Of a DNA stretch of 38,669 nt, positions 32,189 through 38,322 are shown one piece after another. The stretch is from positions 1-38,669 of the IMG/VR virus record IMGVR_UViG_3300009551_000033; one strand, written 5' to 3'. This stretch comes from a virus. Made by a program: the position numbers and the translations under genes. The notes beneath the pieces were generated by a model, which was not told the DNA's origin, searched no databases, and saw only the letters and a list, made by a program, of their open reading frames with translations. Numbering within the stretch: the stretch's first letter is position 1; each line of letters begins with the position of its first letter.

Positions 32189-32458
32189 TAATACTCTCCT
32201 TTGTTTATATTTCACCCAAACGCCCCCTAACCCCATAGCATATGGAGAAGAGAGAGATTGAGCGTCACCCCTGTTACCAGGATCTTGGTCAGCTAAGAGA
32301 TCAAAACTCTTACGCCCTCGTCTACCAAGTTCACGCCAGACGGAGGATTGTAGGAATTGCACCTTGGGATTTCTCCCTACCTCTACCCATCTTCTTCCAC
32401 GCTGCCGGGTCGCACTTAGTTTCGTCTGGAGTACGGACTGTTCGGCAGCTATAGACGT
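32189..32458 (-). other. Structured leader before the replication-like gene
   Basis: No credible gene in this 270-base stretch. GCTGCCG (32401-32407) pairs with CGGCAGC (32443-32449). CCAGACG (32336-32342) can pair with CGTCTGG (32423-32429). CTTGGT (32284-32289) can pair with ACCAAG (32324-32329), enclosing a five-pair, seven-base-loop hairpin, or instead form a local ACCAGGATCTTGGT hairpin. These alternatives look like a switching leader, either a tail of the small RNA upstream or a cis-regulatory region. Confidence 0.5.
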
Positions 32459-32578
32459 AAAAAAAGCCCGAATATACTTTAGGAGGCTGGCGCTGGCGGC
32501 GCGGGTAAGGTCTCTTTGCATGGGGATCGATACCCAAGATTCCTAACCGTTGCAGCCTCCTAAAACACATTCGGGCTT
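32459..32578 (-). terminator. Terminator of the small RNA
   Basis: The ten-pair helix 32569-32578/32464-32473 is followed on the minus strand by seven Ts (32465-32459). A 12-pair inner helix (32553-32564/32478-32489) stacks behind it. It also ends transcripts arriving from the genes to the right. Confidence 0.85.
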
Positions 32579-32625
32579 GCTACTACTCTACCGATCTATT
32601 TGCATTTGTCTGCTGCCACACAGAC
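32459..32625 (-). ncRNA. Stand-alone small RNA (about 165 nt)
   Basis: A promoter-like sequence (32660-32632) and an intrinsic terminator bracket a stretch without a gene. The 3' structure is a long helix: AAGCCCGAAT and ATTCGGGCTT (ten pairs), then a four-base internal loop and 12 more pairs, around a 63-base loop with smaller hairpins. The 5' part forms GTCTG/CAGAC inside TACTC/GAGTA. Features are those of an independent regulatory RNA; target unknown. Confidence 0.72.
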
Positions 32626-32631
32626 GAGTAA

Positions 32632-32660
32632 ATTATTGTCTAAACGGCCCAGCTTTGCAA
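32632..32660 (-). promoter_or_regulatory. Promoter of the small RNA
   Basis: Minus-strand TTGCAA (32660-32655), 17-base spacer, AATAAT (32637-32632, five of six). Start expected near 32625. It lies 57 bases after the stop of the preceding small gene. Confidence 0.65.
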
Positions 32661-32716
32661 GGGTTTTCTTACAAAATCTCATCAACGCCCGACACTGTTG
32701 CAATTTCCTGTATGTC

Positions 32717-32893
32717 CTACTTTTTCTCAATCAATAATTGACTGATTGGAACTATTTTCAACAACGATTGCCATCGATAGTAAGCTTCTCGGGGCGTCGG
32801 GGCCGCAACGCCTCTGAGGATGTGCTTTTCTTTCGGGCTGTTAGTGCATAACCAGGCTCGAGGCCCGCACTTTCTAAGATGAGGCTTGCTCAT
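32717..32893 (-). CDS. Small basic phage protein
   Basis: A 58-residue protein from ATG 32893, overlapping the NinG end by 20 bases. MSKPHLRKCGPRAWLCTNS and the TPREAYYRWQ end are a pattern I associate with small phage proteins that look like a minimal zinc- or nucleic-acid-binding module (two Cys, many basic residues). Function unknown. Confidence 0.6.
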   Translation of the reverse strand: MSKPHLRKCGPRAWLCTNSPKEKHILRGVAAPTPREAYYRWQSLLKIVPISQLLIEKK

Positions 32894-33482
32894 TTTCAAT
32901 TTCCTTTCTCATGAGTACAAATTGTTTCTTCATTTCAACTAATTCAGGGATCGTCCACTTTGGGGAGGACTGATCTGCTTCTAATGACTCCACCGTAGCG
33001 GCTCCTCTTCGTAAAACGAGGCCAATTCGATAATCCACCGCTCGACCCGCACCGTATCGATTACATTTTTTACATTGCCCATGGGCGTTGTCGATATGAA
33101 AGCGTAACTGCGGCGCACTGCCAACTGATCGATAATGGCCACAGTCAAACCCGCCTCCAACGGTTTCTTGTGCGAGTGGAACTCCGCACGATATGCACGG
33201 CTTATCGCGGTCCCTAGCGCGGATATAGGCGTTGAAAGCAATCTGGCACTCCTTGATATAGTCCGACCTCGTTTTAAGCTTCTGGCGGCGTTCTGATGCG
33301 TTCTTGCGGTCTTCCTTTGCCACCTTTGCCAGACGCTTTTCCCTTTCATGCAGGCCCCAAGCTATGGCGCACTCCTCTTTTCCGCACACCTTATGAGAAA
33401 TACTGCGGGGTTCAAATTCAGCGCGGCATGTTTTAATCGCGCATTTCCTTCTCTTCTTTTTTTTAAACGCAGTTCTTATCAT
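32874..33482 (-). CDS. ninG: NinG (Rap)-like recombination protein
   Basis: A 202-residue protein; ATG 33482 overlaps the upstream stop (ATGA) and gives the length of lambda NinG (204). CAIKTCRAEF and HKVCGKEECA form the first Cys-rich part; SDYIKECQIAFNAYIRARDR, PCISCG, FDCGHYRSVGSAPQLRF and GQCKKCNRYGAG are the known NinG blocks. Lambda Rap is a Holliday-junction/D-loop endonuclease. It works in the same arm as NinB and opposite Erf/SSB. Confidence 0.9.
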   Translation of the reverse strand: MIRTAFKKKKRRKCAIKTCRAEFEPRSISHKVCGKEECAIAWGLHEREKRLAKVAKEDRKNASERRQKLKTRSDYIKECQIAFNAYIRARDRDKPCISCGVPLAQETVGGGFDCGHYRSVGSAPQLRFHIDNAHGQCKKCNRYGAGRAVDYRIGLVLRRGAATVESLEADQSSPKWTIPELVEMKKQFVLMRKEIENEQASS

Positions 33483-33679
33483 TTTTTTGGCGGCTCCGGC
33501 AGTGGCATCCAATGTGTTGGATTAAGCACATTTTGCCAGCAATCTTCGCTCCAAACCCATGAGCGCCAATCTCCATATATCCAACATGCAATTGTCAATT
33601 CAGAATCTTCATCTGGAACATATAAAATCACATAACTGCCATCTTTAGGCGCTGTGGAAATTGGCTTCCATTGGCTCAT
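33479..33679 (-). CDS. DUF551 family protein
   Basis: A 66-residue protein. MSQWKPISTAPKDGSYVILY at the start and THWMPLPEPP at the end are the DUF551 pattern. Common in phages and prophages, function unknown. Overlaps NinG and the next gene upstream by four bases. Confidence 0.85.
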   Translation of the reverse strand: MSQWKPISTAPKDGSYVILYVPDEDSELTIACWIYGDWRSWVWSEDCWQNVLNPTHWMPLPEPPKK

Positions 33680-33858
33680 TTGTTTTCCTTCACAATACGG
33701 TAAGCGACAATGTCACCAACCGATCCAGTATGTCCCCAAAATGCACCGATAGCACATTCCAAATGTTTTACAACGCCAGATTTCATTTTTATATCAACAG
33801 GTTTTTTAATATCAACTGGCGGATTTTTTCCGCCTTTCCACTCAATCCATTCGCTCAT
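33676..33858 (-). CDS. MSEWIEWKGG-family small phage protein (copy 2)
   Basis: A 60-residue protein with GGAG before ATG 33858. The beginning MSEWIEWKGG and the end DIVAYRIVKENK match the gene at 5125-5319; the middle differs. The two paralogues lie on opposite early arms. Function unknown. Confidence 0.75.
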   Translation of the reverse strand: MSEWIEWKGGKNPPVDIKKPVDIKMKSGVVKHLECAIGAFWGHTGSVGDIVAYRIVKENK

Positions 33859-33891
33859 TTGTTTCTCCATTTTATGTAAATCGCATAAACT

Positions 33892-34320
33892 TCATAAAAA
33901 TTCTAGGATCACCCTATGTTGCTTTGCAAAATGTTCCTGCATCAACTTCAGATATTCGGTCTTTTGCTTCACATTCATGCGGCTGGTGACTGGCAAAACT
34001 CGCATGGCCGCAAGCTTTTGTTCATACGTCAGCGATTTCCTGATGGCCGAATCGTAAAGCTGTTTGAATTCCTCATCTGATTGGCGCAGGATCGGTACTC
34101 CAAAGTTAAGCTTGCAGAAACATTTCCATCCAAGCTCTGTTTCCTGTGGCAATTCCCTAGCCAGTTGGGCATACCAAAGGTGCGATCCGGCGTTTTGGTC
34201 TAGCGAGCGATCCTTACCCGTCTTCACCGCTATACGCAAAAATCTTTCCGTTAAGTACGCTTGACGCAATGCGCCGATAGCACGTTGTAGGGATTCATCG
34301 CTGTTCACAATTAGGTTCAC
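33892..34320 (-). CDS. NinB-like recombination protein
   Basis: A 142-residue protein, near lambda NinB size (146). DRSLDQNAGSHLWYAQLARE resembles the RSLDQN...W block of NinB, and SRMNVKQKTEYLKLMQEHFA the SRM...FAELLE block. NinB (Orf) binds single-stranded DNA and SSB in lambda recombination. With NinG, Erf-like and SSB it completes a recombination set. It overlaps the next gene upstream by four bases. Confidence 0.68.
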   Translation of the reverse strand: MNLIVNSDESLQRAIGALRQAYLTERFLRIAVKTGKDRSLDQNAGSHLWYAQLARELPQETELGWKCFCKLNFGVPILRQSDEEFKQLYDSAIRKSLTYEQKLAAMRVLPVTSRMNVKQKTEYLKLMQEHFAKQHRVILEFL

Positions 34321-34724
34321 GGTTGAATCCAGGTCATAAGTGGGTCACGGAATGGTTTAAAGTTTCGCTTTCTATACGCACGATTCTTTTCACCCTTATA
34401 TTCTTCGTACTTTTCTTTGTCTTTCTTCAATCGCTTCCACGCCCTGACGTTTAAATCACGTTTGGGAATGCCAGAAGGTTTTTTTGCATCCGGCAAATTT
34501 CCAACAGTGAAAATTGCTTTACGTGACCCTTCCCCATTCGTCTTCCATCCACAAATATGAATTAGCTTTTGCGATTTCGCATAATACAAATATGCATAAG
34601 TTGCTGATGCGGTGATACACATATGAGGCGCTAGCTCATCGCAATCCATCGGAGTAACAAGCAATTCCAAAAGCTTGTTAAGCTTTGCAACAGATCGGCT
34701 ATCAGTGCATTTAATCTTTGCCAT
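34317..34724 (-). CDS. Winged-helix-type phage protein, unknown
   Basis: A 135-residue basic protein. The N-terminal half (VAKLNKLLELLVTPMDCDEL, then MCITASATYAYLYYAKSQKL) looks like a helix-turn-helix/wing, and the rest is highly basic (KRLKKDKEKYEEYKGEKNRA). It probably binds nucleic acid. Not recognised as a named family. Confidence 0.6.
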   Translation of the reverse strand: MAKIKCTDSRSVAKLNKLLELLVTPMDCDELAPHMCITASATYAYLYYAKSQKLIHICGWKTNGEGSRKAIFTVGNLPDAKKPSGIPKRDLNVRAWKRLKKDKEKYEEYKGEKNRAYRKRNFKPFRDPLMTWIQP

Positions 34725-34734
34725 GATTCCCCCG

Positions 34735-34938
34735 TTAGTACCGTCCGCTTGTCAGTGCGTTATTTGATTGTCTTATTGCATATGCAGAAAAAGCATTTTG
34801 CTGCTGCTCTAATCGCTCAATTCGCTCAAGTAGCGACTGCAAAATAGCGATTGTTTTTTCTTCCCTCGTGATAGCTTCATCACGCGATCTTTTAAGTTCG
34901 TCAATCAATGCCATCAAGTGGCTATCGTTATGTGTCAT
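34735..34938 (-). CDS. Small coiled-coil protein
   Basis: A 67-residue protein from ATG 34938 after AAGGAG. Residues 8-48 are a heptad-like charged helix (ALIDELKRSRDEAITREEKT), ending in Gln-rich and polar residues. It shares a base with the zinc-ribbon gene upstream. Function unknown. Confidence 0.68.
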   Translation of the reverse strand: MTHNDSHLMALIDELKRSRDEAITREEKTIAILQSLLERIERLEQQQNAFSAYAIRQSNNALTSGRY

Positions 34939-35102
34939 CACATTCTCCTTGCGCACTGTGCGCAGATCGTTTCATCACCTTTGAACTGACCCAAACTTCT
35001 CCTTCGTTTGCATACCTGACAGTTGCGTTGCGCATGGTTAAACTGCGGGCTGTTGTTGGTTACACGGCGGAATGCTGCAATATCGCGGGGGCTGGTGTTC
35101 AT
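34938..35102 (-). CDS. 54-residue zinc-ribbon protein
   Basis: A short frame with two CxxC pairs, CQVC and CAQC, framing KRRRSLGQFKGDETI. Overlaps at both ends (ATGA and TGATG). Probably a minimal zinc ribbon that binds nucleic acid or a polymerase subunit; no role can be proved. Confidence 0.65.
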   Translation of the reverse strand: MNTSPRDIAAFRRVTNNSPQFNHAQRNCQVCKRRRSLGQFKGDETICAQCARRM

Positions 35103-35563
35103 TTCTTTGCGCCCTTGAAATAGTTGTACAGCTTGTCTACCGTCATTTCAAAATCCCAACCTTTTTGTAAAAAACTTTTAATGTGACTGATTTTTACGTT
35201 TGAATTTTTTGCAACGATTTTTTTATCAATGGAAGATGACAAGTTGAGAATTACAAATTGTCTTTTTTCCATATATTCATTGCGTGTGTCATATGCTTTT
35301 TTTCTTCCTTCGGCAAAATTTATATTTCTTTTATCACGCTTATTGTTCCAAACAGGGTTTTCCTCTTTTATCGCAATATATTCCGCGTCAATAGCTTCTT
35401 GTTTTGATTCAAAATGCTGAATGGTTATATAAGAAATGTCACGCCTCCAATCTGCTTTTAATGCATGTGAATATTGGCGCTTAAATAAATCTTTAGTTAA
35501 TCCAACGTAAAGCAATTGGCCATTTTTATCAAAATGCCGATAAACACTAAGAAGCTCATTCAT
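35099..35563 (-). CDS. GIY-YIG nuclease-like protein
   Basis: A 154-residue protein. LSVYRHFDKNGQLLYVGLT matches the GIY...YIG pair in a modified form (VYR and YVG), followed by the catalytic-type Arg (KRQYSH), the Glu (DAEYIAIKEE) and the final Asn (NPVWNN). The C-terminal part after residue 90 is a basic DNA-binding-like extension. It is visibly AT-richer than its neighbours, as is the HNH gene at 199-639, suggesting horizontal acquisition. Confidence 0.78.
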   Translation of the reverse strand: MNELLSVYRHFDKNGQLLYVGLTKDLFKRQYSHALKADWRRDISYITIQHFESKQEAIDAEYIAIKEENPVWNNKRDKRNINFAEGRKKAYDTRNEYMEKRQFVILNLSSSIDKKIVAKNSNVKISHIKSFLQKGWDFEMTVDKLYNYFKGAKK

Positions 35564-35736
35564 TTAATGCTCCTGAAGTAATCAGCAAGCGCTTTGACCT
35601 TTTCATAGCTTGGATTTTTTGTTTCACCGGTTTTGATTTTTTGAATCGTCATATAAGCAATGCCGGATTCAAAGGCTACCTGGCGCACATTACAAATTCG
35701 AAGCATATTCCGCACATAAGTTAGATCGTCGTTCAT
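35560..35736 (-). CDS. Small helix-turn-helix regulator (XRE-like)
   Basis: A 58-residue protein, first gene of the leftward early arm, with GGAG before its ATG. NVRQVAFESGIAYMTIQKIK is a clear helix-turn-helix and EKVKALADYF the closing helix. It is of Cro size, with no oligomerisation or RecA-cleavage domain. It probably binds the palindrome in front of it and controls the divergent promoters. Confidence 0.75.
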   Translation of the reverse strand: MNDDLTYVRNMLRICNVRQVAFESGIAYMTIQKIKTGETKNPSYEKVKALADYFRSIK

Positions 35737-35761
35737 TTATACTCCTTGGTTACTTTGGTGC

Positions 35762-35790
35762 AGTATTGCATAATTAAATTTACCTTGCAA
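35762..35790 (-). promoter_or_regulatory. Leftward early promoter
   Basis: Minus-strand TTGCAA (35790-35785), 17-base spacer and AATACT (35767-35762), upstream of the HTH gene. The -35 box lies inside the palindromic operator. Confidence 0.6.
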
Positions 35791-35793
35791 GGT
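35782..35793. promoter_or_regulatory. Palindromic operator
   Basis: ACCTTGCAAGGT is a perfect 12-bp palindrome, extended to TTTACCTTGCAAGGTTAAA with one mismatch. It overlaps the leftward -35 box. A likely site for the HTH regulator encoded next to it. Confidence 0.6.
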
Positions 35794-35802
35794 TAAAAAG
35801 GC

Positions 35803-35830
35803 TTGCTTTTATTTTTAGTTAGGATAAGAT
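35803..35830 (+). promoter_or_regulatory. Rightward early promoter
   Basis: TTGCTT (35803-35808) and TAAGAT (35825-35830) with a 16-base spacer; start near 35837. It would drive the arm with the alanine-repeat, Erf and SSB genes. Confidence 0.5.
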
Positions 35831-35896
35831 GACTACATCGCAGCACACAAACAAATGTGCAACCTGGCAGTAACCACCAATCACAGGGGAATTGAG

Positions 35897-36412
35897 ATGC
35901 AAACCACACTGAACAAAATCCGCGAGCATTCACCGTGCCATGAAGGCTGGTCTAAGTTGCTGCGCACCCTCAACAAGACCAAGGCCGACGATGAACCGCT
36001 GTCCATCATCACCGTTTTGGACAGTAATGGACTGGATGACGCGCTGTGGTGCTTGCGCGCCGTCGCCGGACATGACCGTGAAATTCGCCTCTTCGCTGTG
36101 TGGTGCGCTCGTCAAGTTGAGCACCTGATGAAGGATCAACGAAGCAAAAATGCGATTGATGTCGTGGAGCGTTTTGCAAATGGCGAGGCAACACAAGATC
36201 AGTTGGCCGCTGCCAGGGCCGCTGCCAGGGCCGCTTCCTGGGCCGCTGCCTGGGCCGCTGCCTGGGCCGCTGCCAGGGCCGCTGCCTGGGACGCTGCCAG
36301 GGCCGCTGCCAGGGCCGCTGCCAGGGCCGCTTCCTGGGCCGCTGCCTGGGCCGCTCAAGAAAAAGAACTGCGCCGCATCTGCGCTCAGATCGAAATGCGC
36401 GCTACTGCCTGA
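35897..36412 (+). CDS. Phage protein with alanine-rich repeat tail
   Basis: A 171-residue protein. ATG 35897 has AGGGG upstream; the earlier in-frame ATG has no ribosome site. The N-terminus (GWSKLLRTLNKTKADDEPLS, then LDDALWCLRAVAGHDREIRL) is a helical domain widespread in phages. The C-terminal part is a chain of AAAR/AAAW repeats encoded by a 12-bp tandem DNA repeat, ending in a charged helix. First gene of the rightward early arm, so made early. Function unknown. Confidence 0.75.
   Translation: MQTTLNKIREHSPCHEGWSKLLRTLNKTKADDEPLSIITVLDSNGLDDALWCLRAVAGHDREIRLFAVWCARQVEHLMKDQRSKNAIDVVERFANGEATQDQLAAARAAARAASWAAAWAAAWAAARAAAWDAARAAARAAARAASWAAAWAAQEKELRRICAQIEMRATA
36209..36352. repeat. 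12-bp tandem repeat with 12 phased CCWGG sites
   Basis: GCCGCTGCCAGG-like units repeat about 12 times, each with one CCWGG (from 36213 to 36349, exactly every 12 bases). It encodes the Ala/Trp/Arg repeat of the protein above. Copy number is likely to vary by slippage. Confidence 0.9.
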
Positions 36413-36436
36413 CCACCACCACGCATAGAGATAACC

Positions 36437-36688
36437 ATGGCAACTATTTCAAGAATCAAACCAGGGCAAGTTTTATACACGGTGACTCGCCAACAAATGG
36501 GAAACACCACAATCCGGCGCGGCGTATTGCATAGCGTTGTCGTTAAAGAAGTTGATCCTGAAGGCCAATATGTGATCGCTTCTTGGAACAGCAATGTGCC
36601 ACGCAAGTTTTATGAACGCGAAGTCGCCAAATGGAAAGTAAAAAAGCCTGAGCCAAGGACAACAACCCTGGGCATTCCCAACTACTGA
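36437..36688 (+). CDS. Small phage protein, beta-rich
   Basis: An 83-residue protein with a basic, beta-rich sequence (IKPGQVLYTVTRQQMGNTTI). The pattern resembles small KOW/SH3-like phage proteins. The ribosome site is weak. Located between the repeat protein and the genes before Erf. Function unknown. Confidence 0.68.
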   Translation: MATISRIKPGQVLYTVTRQQMGNTTIRRGVLHSVVVKEVDPEGQYVIASWNSNVPRKFYEREVAKWKVKKPEPRTTTLGIPNY

Positions 36689-36698
36689 TCGGGAAATC

Positions 36699-37052
36699 AT
36701 GGACGTATTAAACAAAGCCCAGCGCGCCTATGACCGAGAAGAGCCGACAACTCGGAGCGTGGTTGATCTGGCTCATTTCCAGATTGAGCGCCATATCTTT
36801 GAATTCGCCACCAGCGAAGAAGACGCCAAAGAGTTCTTGATCAGCAGGGGGGTTTCAGAGGACGCACTTTCTTACTTCGCTGACCTTTTGCGCGTGCTGG
36901 CTAAGGACTTCGTTGCGGGGAAAGGTTGCAGTCCTGAGTTCTGGCAAATCGCTAGCAGGCATGCACATGAAATTGCGGATGAAGCTGCACATGCTGAGGA
37001 TGCGCTGCATCACATTTTTGGCGGCTCAATGAGCATGTTTCATCGGCTGTAA
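36699..37052 (+). CDS. Phage protein, unknown
   Basis: A 117-residue helical protein, starting 10 bases after the previous stop. It carries acidic segments and a His-rich C-terminus (HAHEIADEAAHAEDALHHIF) that could bind metal. Not recognised. The structured element at 37062 follows it. Confidence 0.65.
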   Translation: MDVLNKAQRAYDREEPTTRSVVDLAHFQIERHIFEFATSEEDAKEFLISRGVSEDALSYFADLLRVLAKDFVAGKGCSPEFWQIASRHAHEIADEAAHAEDALHHIFGGSMSMFHRL

Positions 37053-37061
37053 AGGTTAGGG

Positions 37062-37148
37062 CCACTCACCAAATACGGATTAGCCCCGTATTTCAACTGA
37101 GTACAAGTCAGACATCGAATAAACCCTGCTTCATGGGAGGGTGAGTGG
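37062..37148 (+). other. Cloverleaf-like structured element
   Basis: In the 122-base gap before the next gene, CCACTCACC (37062-37070) pairs with GGTGAGTGG (37140-37148). Inside are an eight-pair hairpin with a seven-base loop (37071-37093), a four-pair hairpin with a seven-base loop (37097-37111), and a third weaker hairpin (37123-37142) that competes with part of the closing helix. No T-tract or tRNA consensus. It may be a 5' regulatory RNA or a processed small RNA. Confidence 0.5.
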
Positions 37149-37174
37149 ATCCTAAATTATTGAGAGGGAATGAT

Positions 37175-37450
37175 ATGAAATTCGACATTCGCAAGATCAG
37201 CGATAGCTATATCAATGTAACTGCCAAAGAAGGCACGACATCCATTGATATGGACTGGCTTGGAAAAGACGAAGCTAGAGTGCTGCTTGATTCGCTTAGT
37301 TCCACATGTGAAGACTTGCGCGATTTTATTGGCATTGATGATCCGCGCACCCCGCTTTTGGATGGACTGAAAGAAATACAGGAATTCCTCAATGATGGTG
37401 ATTTTGAGGCGGCCCGACAGTCTGTAAATGAAGCTCTTGGCCAGCCGTGA
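37175..37450 (+). CDS. Phage protein, unknown
   Basis: A 91-residue protein with GAGAGGG before ATG 37175. MKFDIRKISDSYINVTAKEG is beta-rich and the rest helical and acidic. The ten-residue longer in-frame start lacks a ribosome site. Not recognised. Confidence 0.65.
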   Translation: MKFDIRKISDSYINVTAKEGTTSIDMDWLGKDEARVLLDSLSSTCEDLRDFIGIDDPRTPLLDGLKEIQEFLNDGDFEAARQSVNEALGQP

Positions 37451-37458
37451 GTTAAGCC

Positions 37459-37536
37459 ATGAACACTCAAACCAAATACCTATGCTGCATATTCATTATC
37501 GTATGCATTGCTGGTTATATTGAAAGGATGACATGA
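37459..37536 (+). CDS. 25-residue membrane peptide
   Basis: A very short frame, overlapping the next ATG (ATGA). CCIFIIVCIAGYI is one short hydrophobic helix with three Cys. The ribosome site is weak; support comes from the overlap and the helix. Confidence 0.45.
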   Translation: MNTQTKYLCCIFIIVCIAGYIERMT

Positions 37537-37718
37537 GCTTAGCCCAGCAACGTCATGCTGAATGGGTAGCCAAAGGCAAACCCGTGATGACTGACAAACA
37601 GCGCCAGGAATGGCGAGCAAGCCGCCAAAAGCCTGTAGAATCGTTCACTGTTCAATTGAGCGATGCAGACAAATCTCAAATTGAACGTAACCTGCAGGCA
37701 GGCGTAATCAAGTTTTAA
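37533..37718 (+). CDS. Small basic phage protein
   Basis: A 61-residue, mostly helical, basic protein (MSLAQQRHAEWVAKGKPVMT, then DKQRQEWRASRQ). Lies just before the Erf gene. No domain recognised; nucleic-acid binding would fit composition. Confidence 0.65.
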   Translation: MSLAQQRHAEWVAKGKPVMTDKQRQEWRASRQKPVESFTVQLSDADKSQIERNLQAGVIKF

Positions 37719-37734
37719 TTTTCTAGGAATAGCG

Positions 37735-38322
37735 ATGACAACTGAAGTCTACAAAGCCATTGCGGCTATCACCAAAGCATTTTCGTCCACAGGCATCAGC
37801 AAGGACAGCAAAAATCAACAGCAAGGATTCATGTATCGCGGCATCGACAGCGTTTATAACGCTTTGTCGGGGAAGCTGGCCGAGCATGAGCTTTGCATCC
37901 TTCCCCGCTGCACTGAACGCGTCGTAAGCGAACAAGTATCGTCCAAAGGCGGAAAACTGTTCTATGTGACGGTCAAGGTCGATTACGAATTCGTGTCAGC
38001 TAAAGACGGTTCCAAACATGTCATCACTACCTACGGTGAGGCAATGGATTCTGGAGACAAAGCCACAAACAAAGCTATGTCCGTCGCGTACAAATACGCA
38101 GCTTTCCAAGCATTCTGCATCCCCACCGAAGAAAACACCGTCGATCCTGACGCGGAAACTCATTCCGTTGATGCGTTGATGGCGCTTGTCGCTGAAATGG
38201 ACAATGCAACCACGCTTGACGAACTCAAAGCATCGTTTGCCAAGGCATGGAAGGCAAGCAATAAAAACGCCAGCATCAAGAGTCATTACGAAAAACTGAA
38301 AGGAGCTTTCACCGATGAATAA
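37735..38322 (+). CDS. erf: Erf-family single-strand annealing protein
   Basis: A 195-residue protein (P22 Erf is 204). GFMYRGIDSVYNALSGKLAE, then YVTVKVDYEFVSAKDGS and TYGEAMDSGDKATNKAMSVA with AYKYAAFQAFCIPTE are the family's core. Erf anneals complementary strands, and in P22 circularises incoming DNA. It overlaps SSB by eight bases, forming a recombination pair. Confidence 0.92.
   Translation: MTTEVYKAIAAITKAFSSTGISKDSKNQQQGFMYRGIDSVYNALSGKLAEHELCILPRCTERVVSEQVSSKGGKLFYVTVKVDYEFVSAKDGSKHVITTYGEAMDSGDKATNKAMSVAYKYAAFQAFCIPTEENTVDPDAETHSVDALMALVAEMDNATTLDELKASFAKAWKASNKNASIKSHYEKLKGAFTDE

Noticed and set aside
32189-32521. In-frame upstream extension of the replication-like gene to 230 residues
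   Set aside because: A strong ribosome site precedes ATG 32188, and the extension runs through the structured leader and into the terminator, with Arg/Gly/Ser-rich non-protein-like sequence.
36209-36352. CRISPR array
   Set aside because: Units are contiguous 12-bp repeats without spacers and are in frame with a protein.
35897-36412. Antifreeze-type or structural alanine repeat protein
   Set aside because: Its N-terminal domain matches a common phage protein type with variable Ala-rich tails; no ice-binding spacing is seen.
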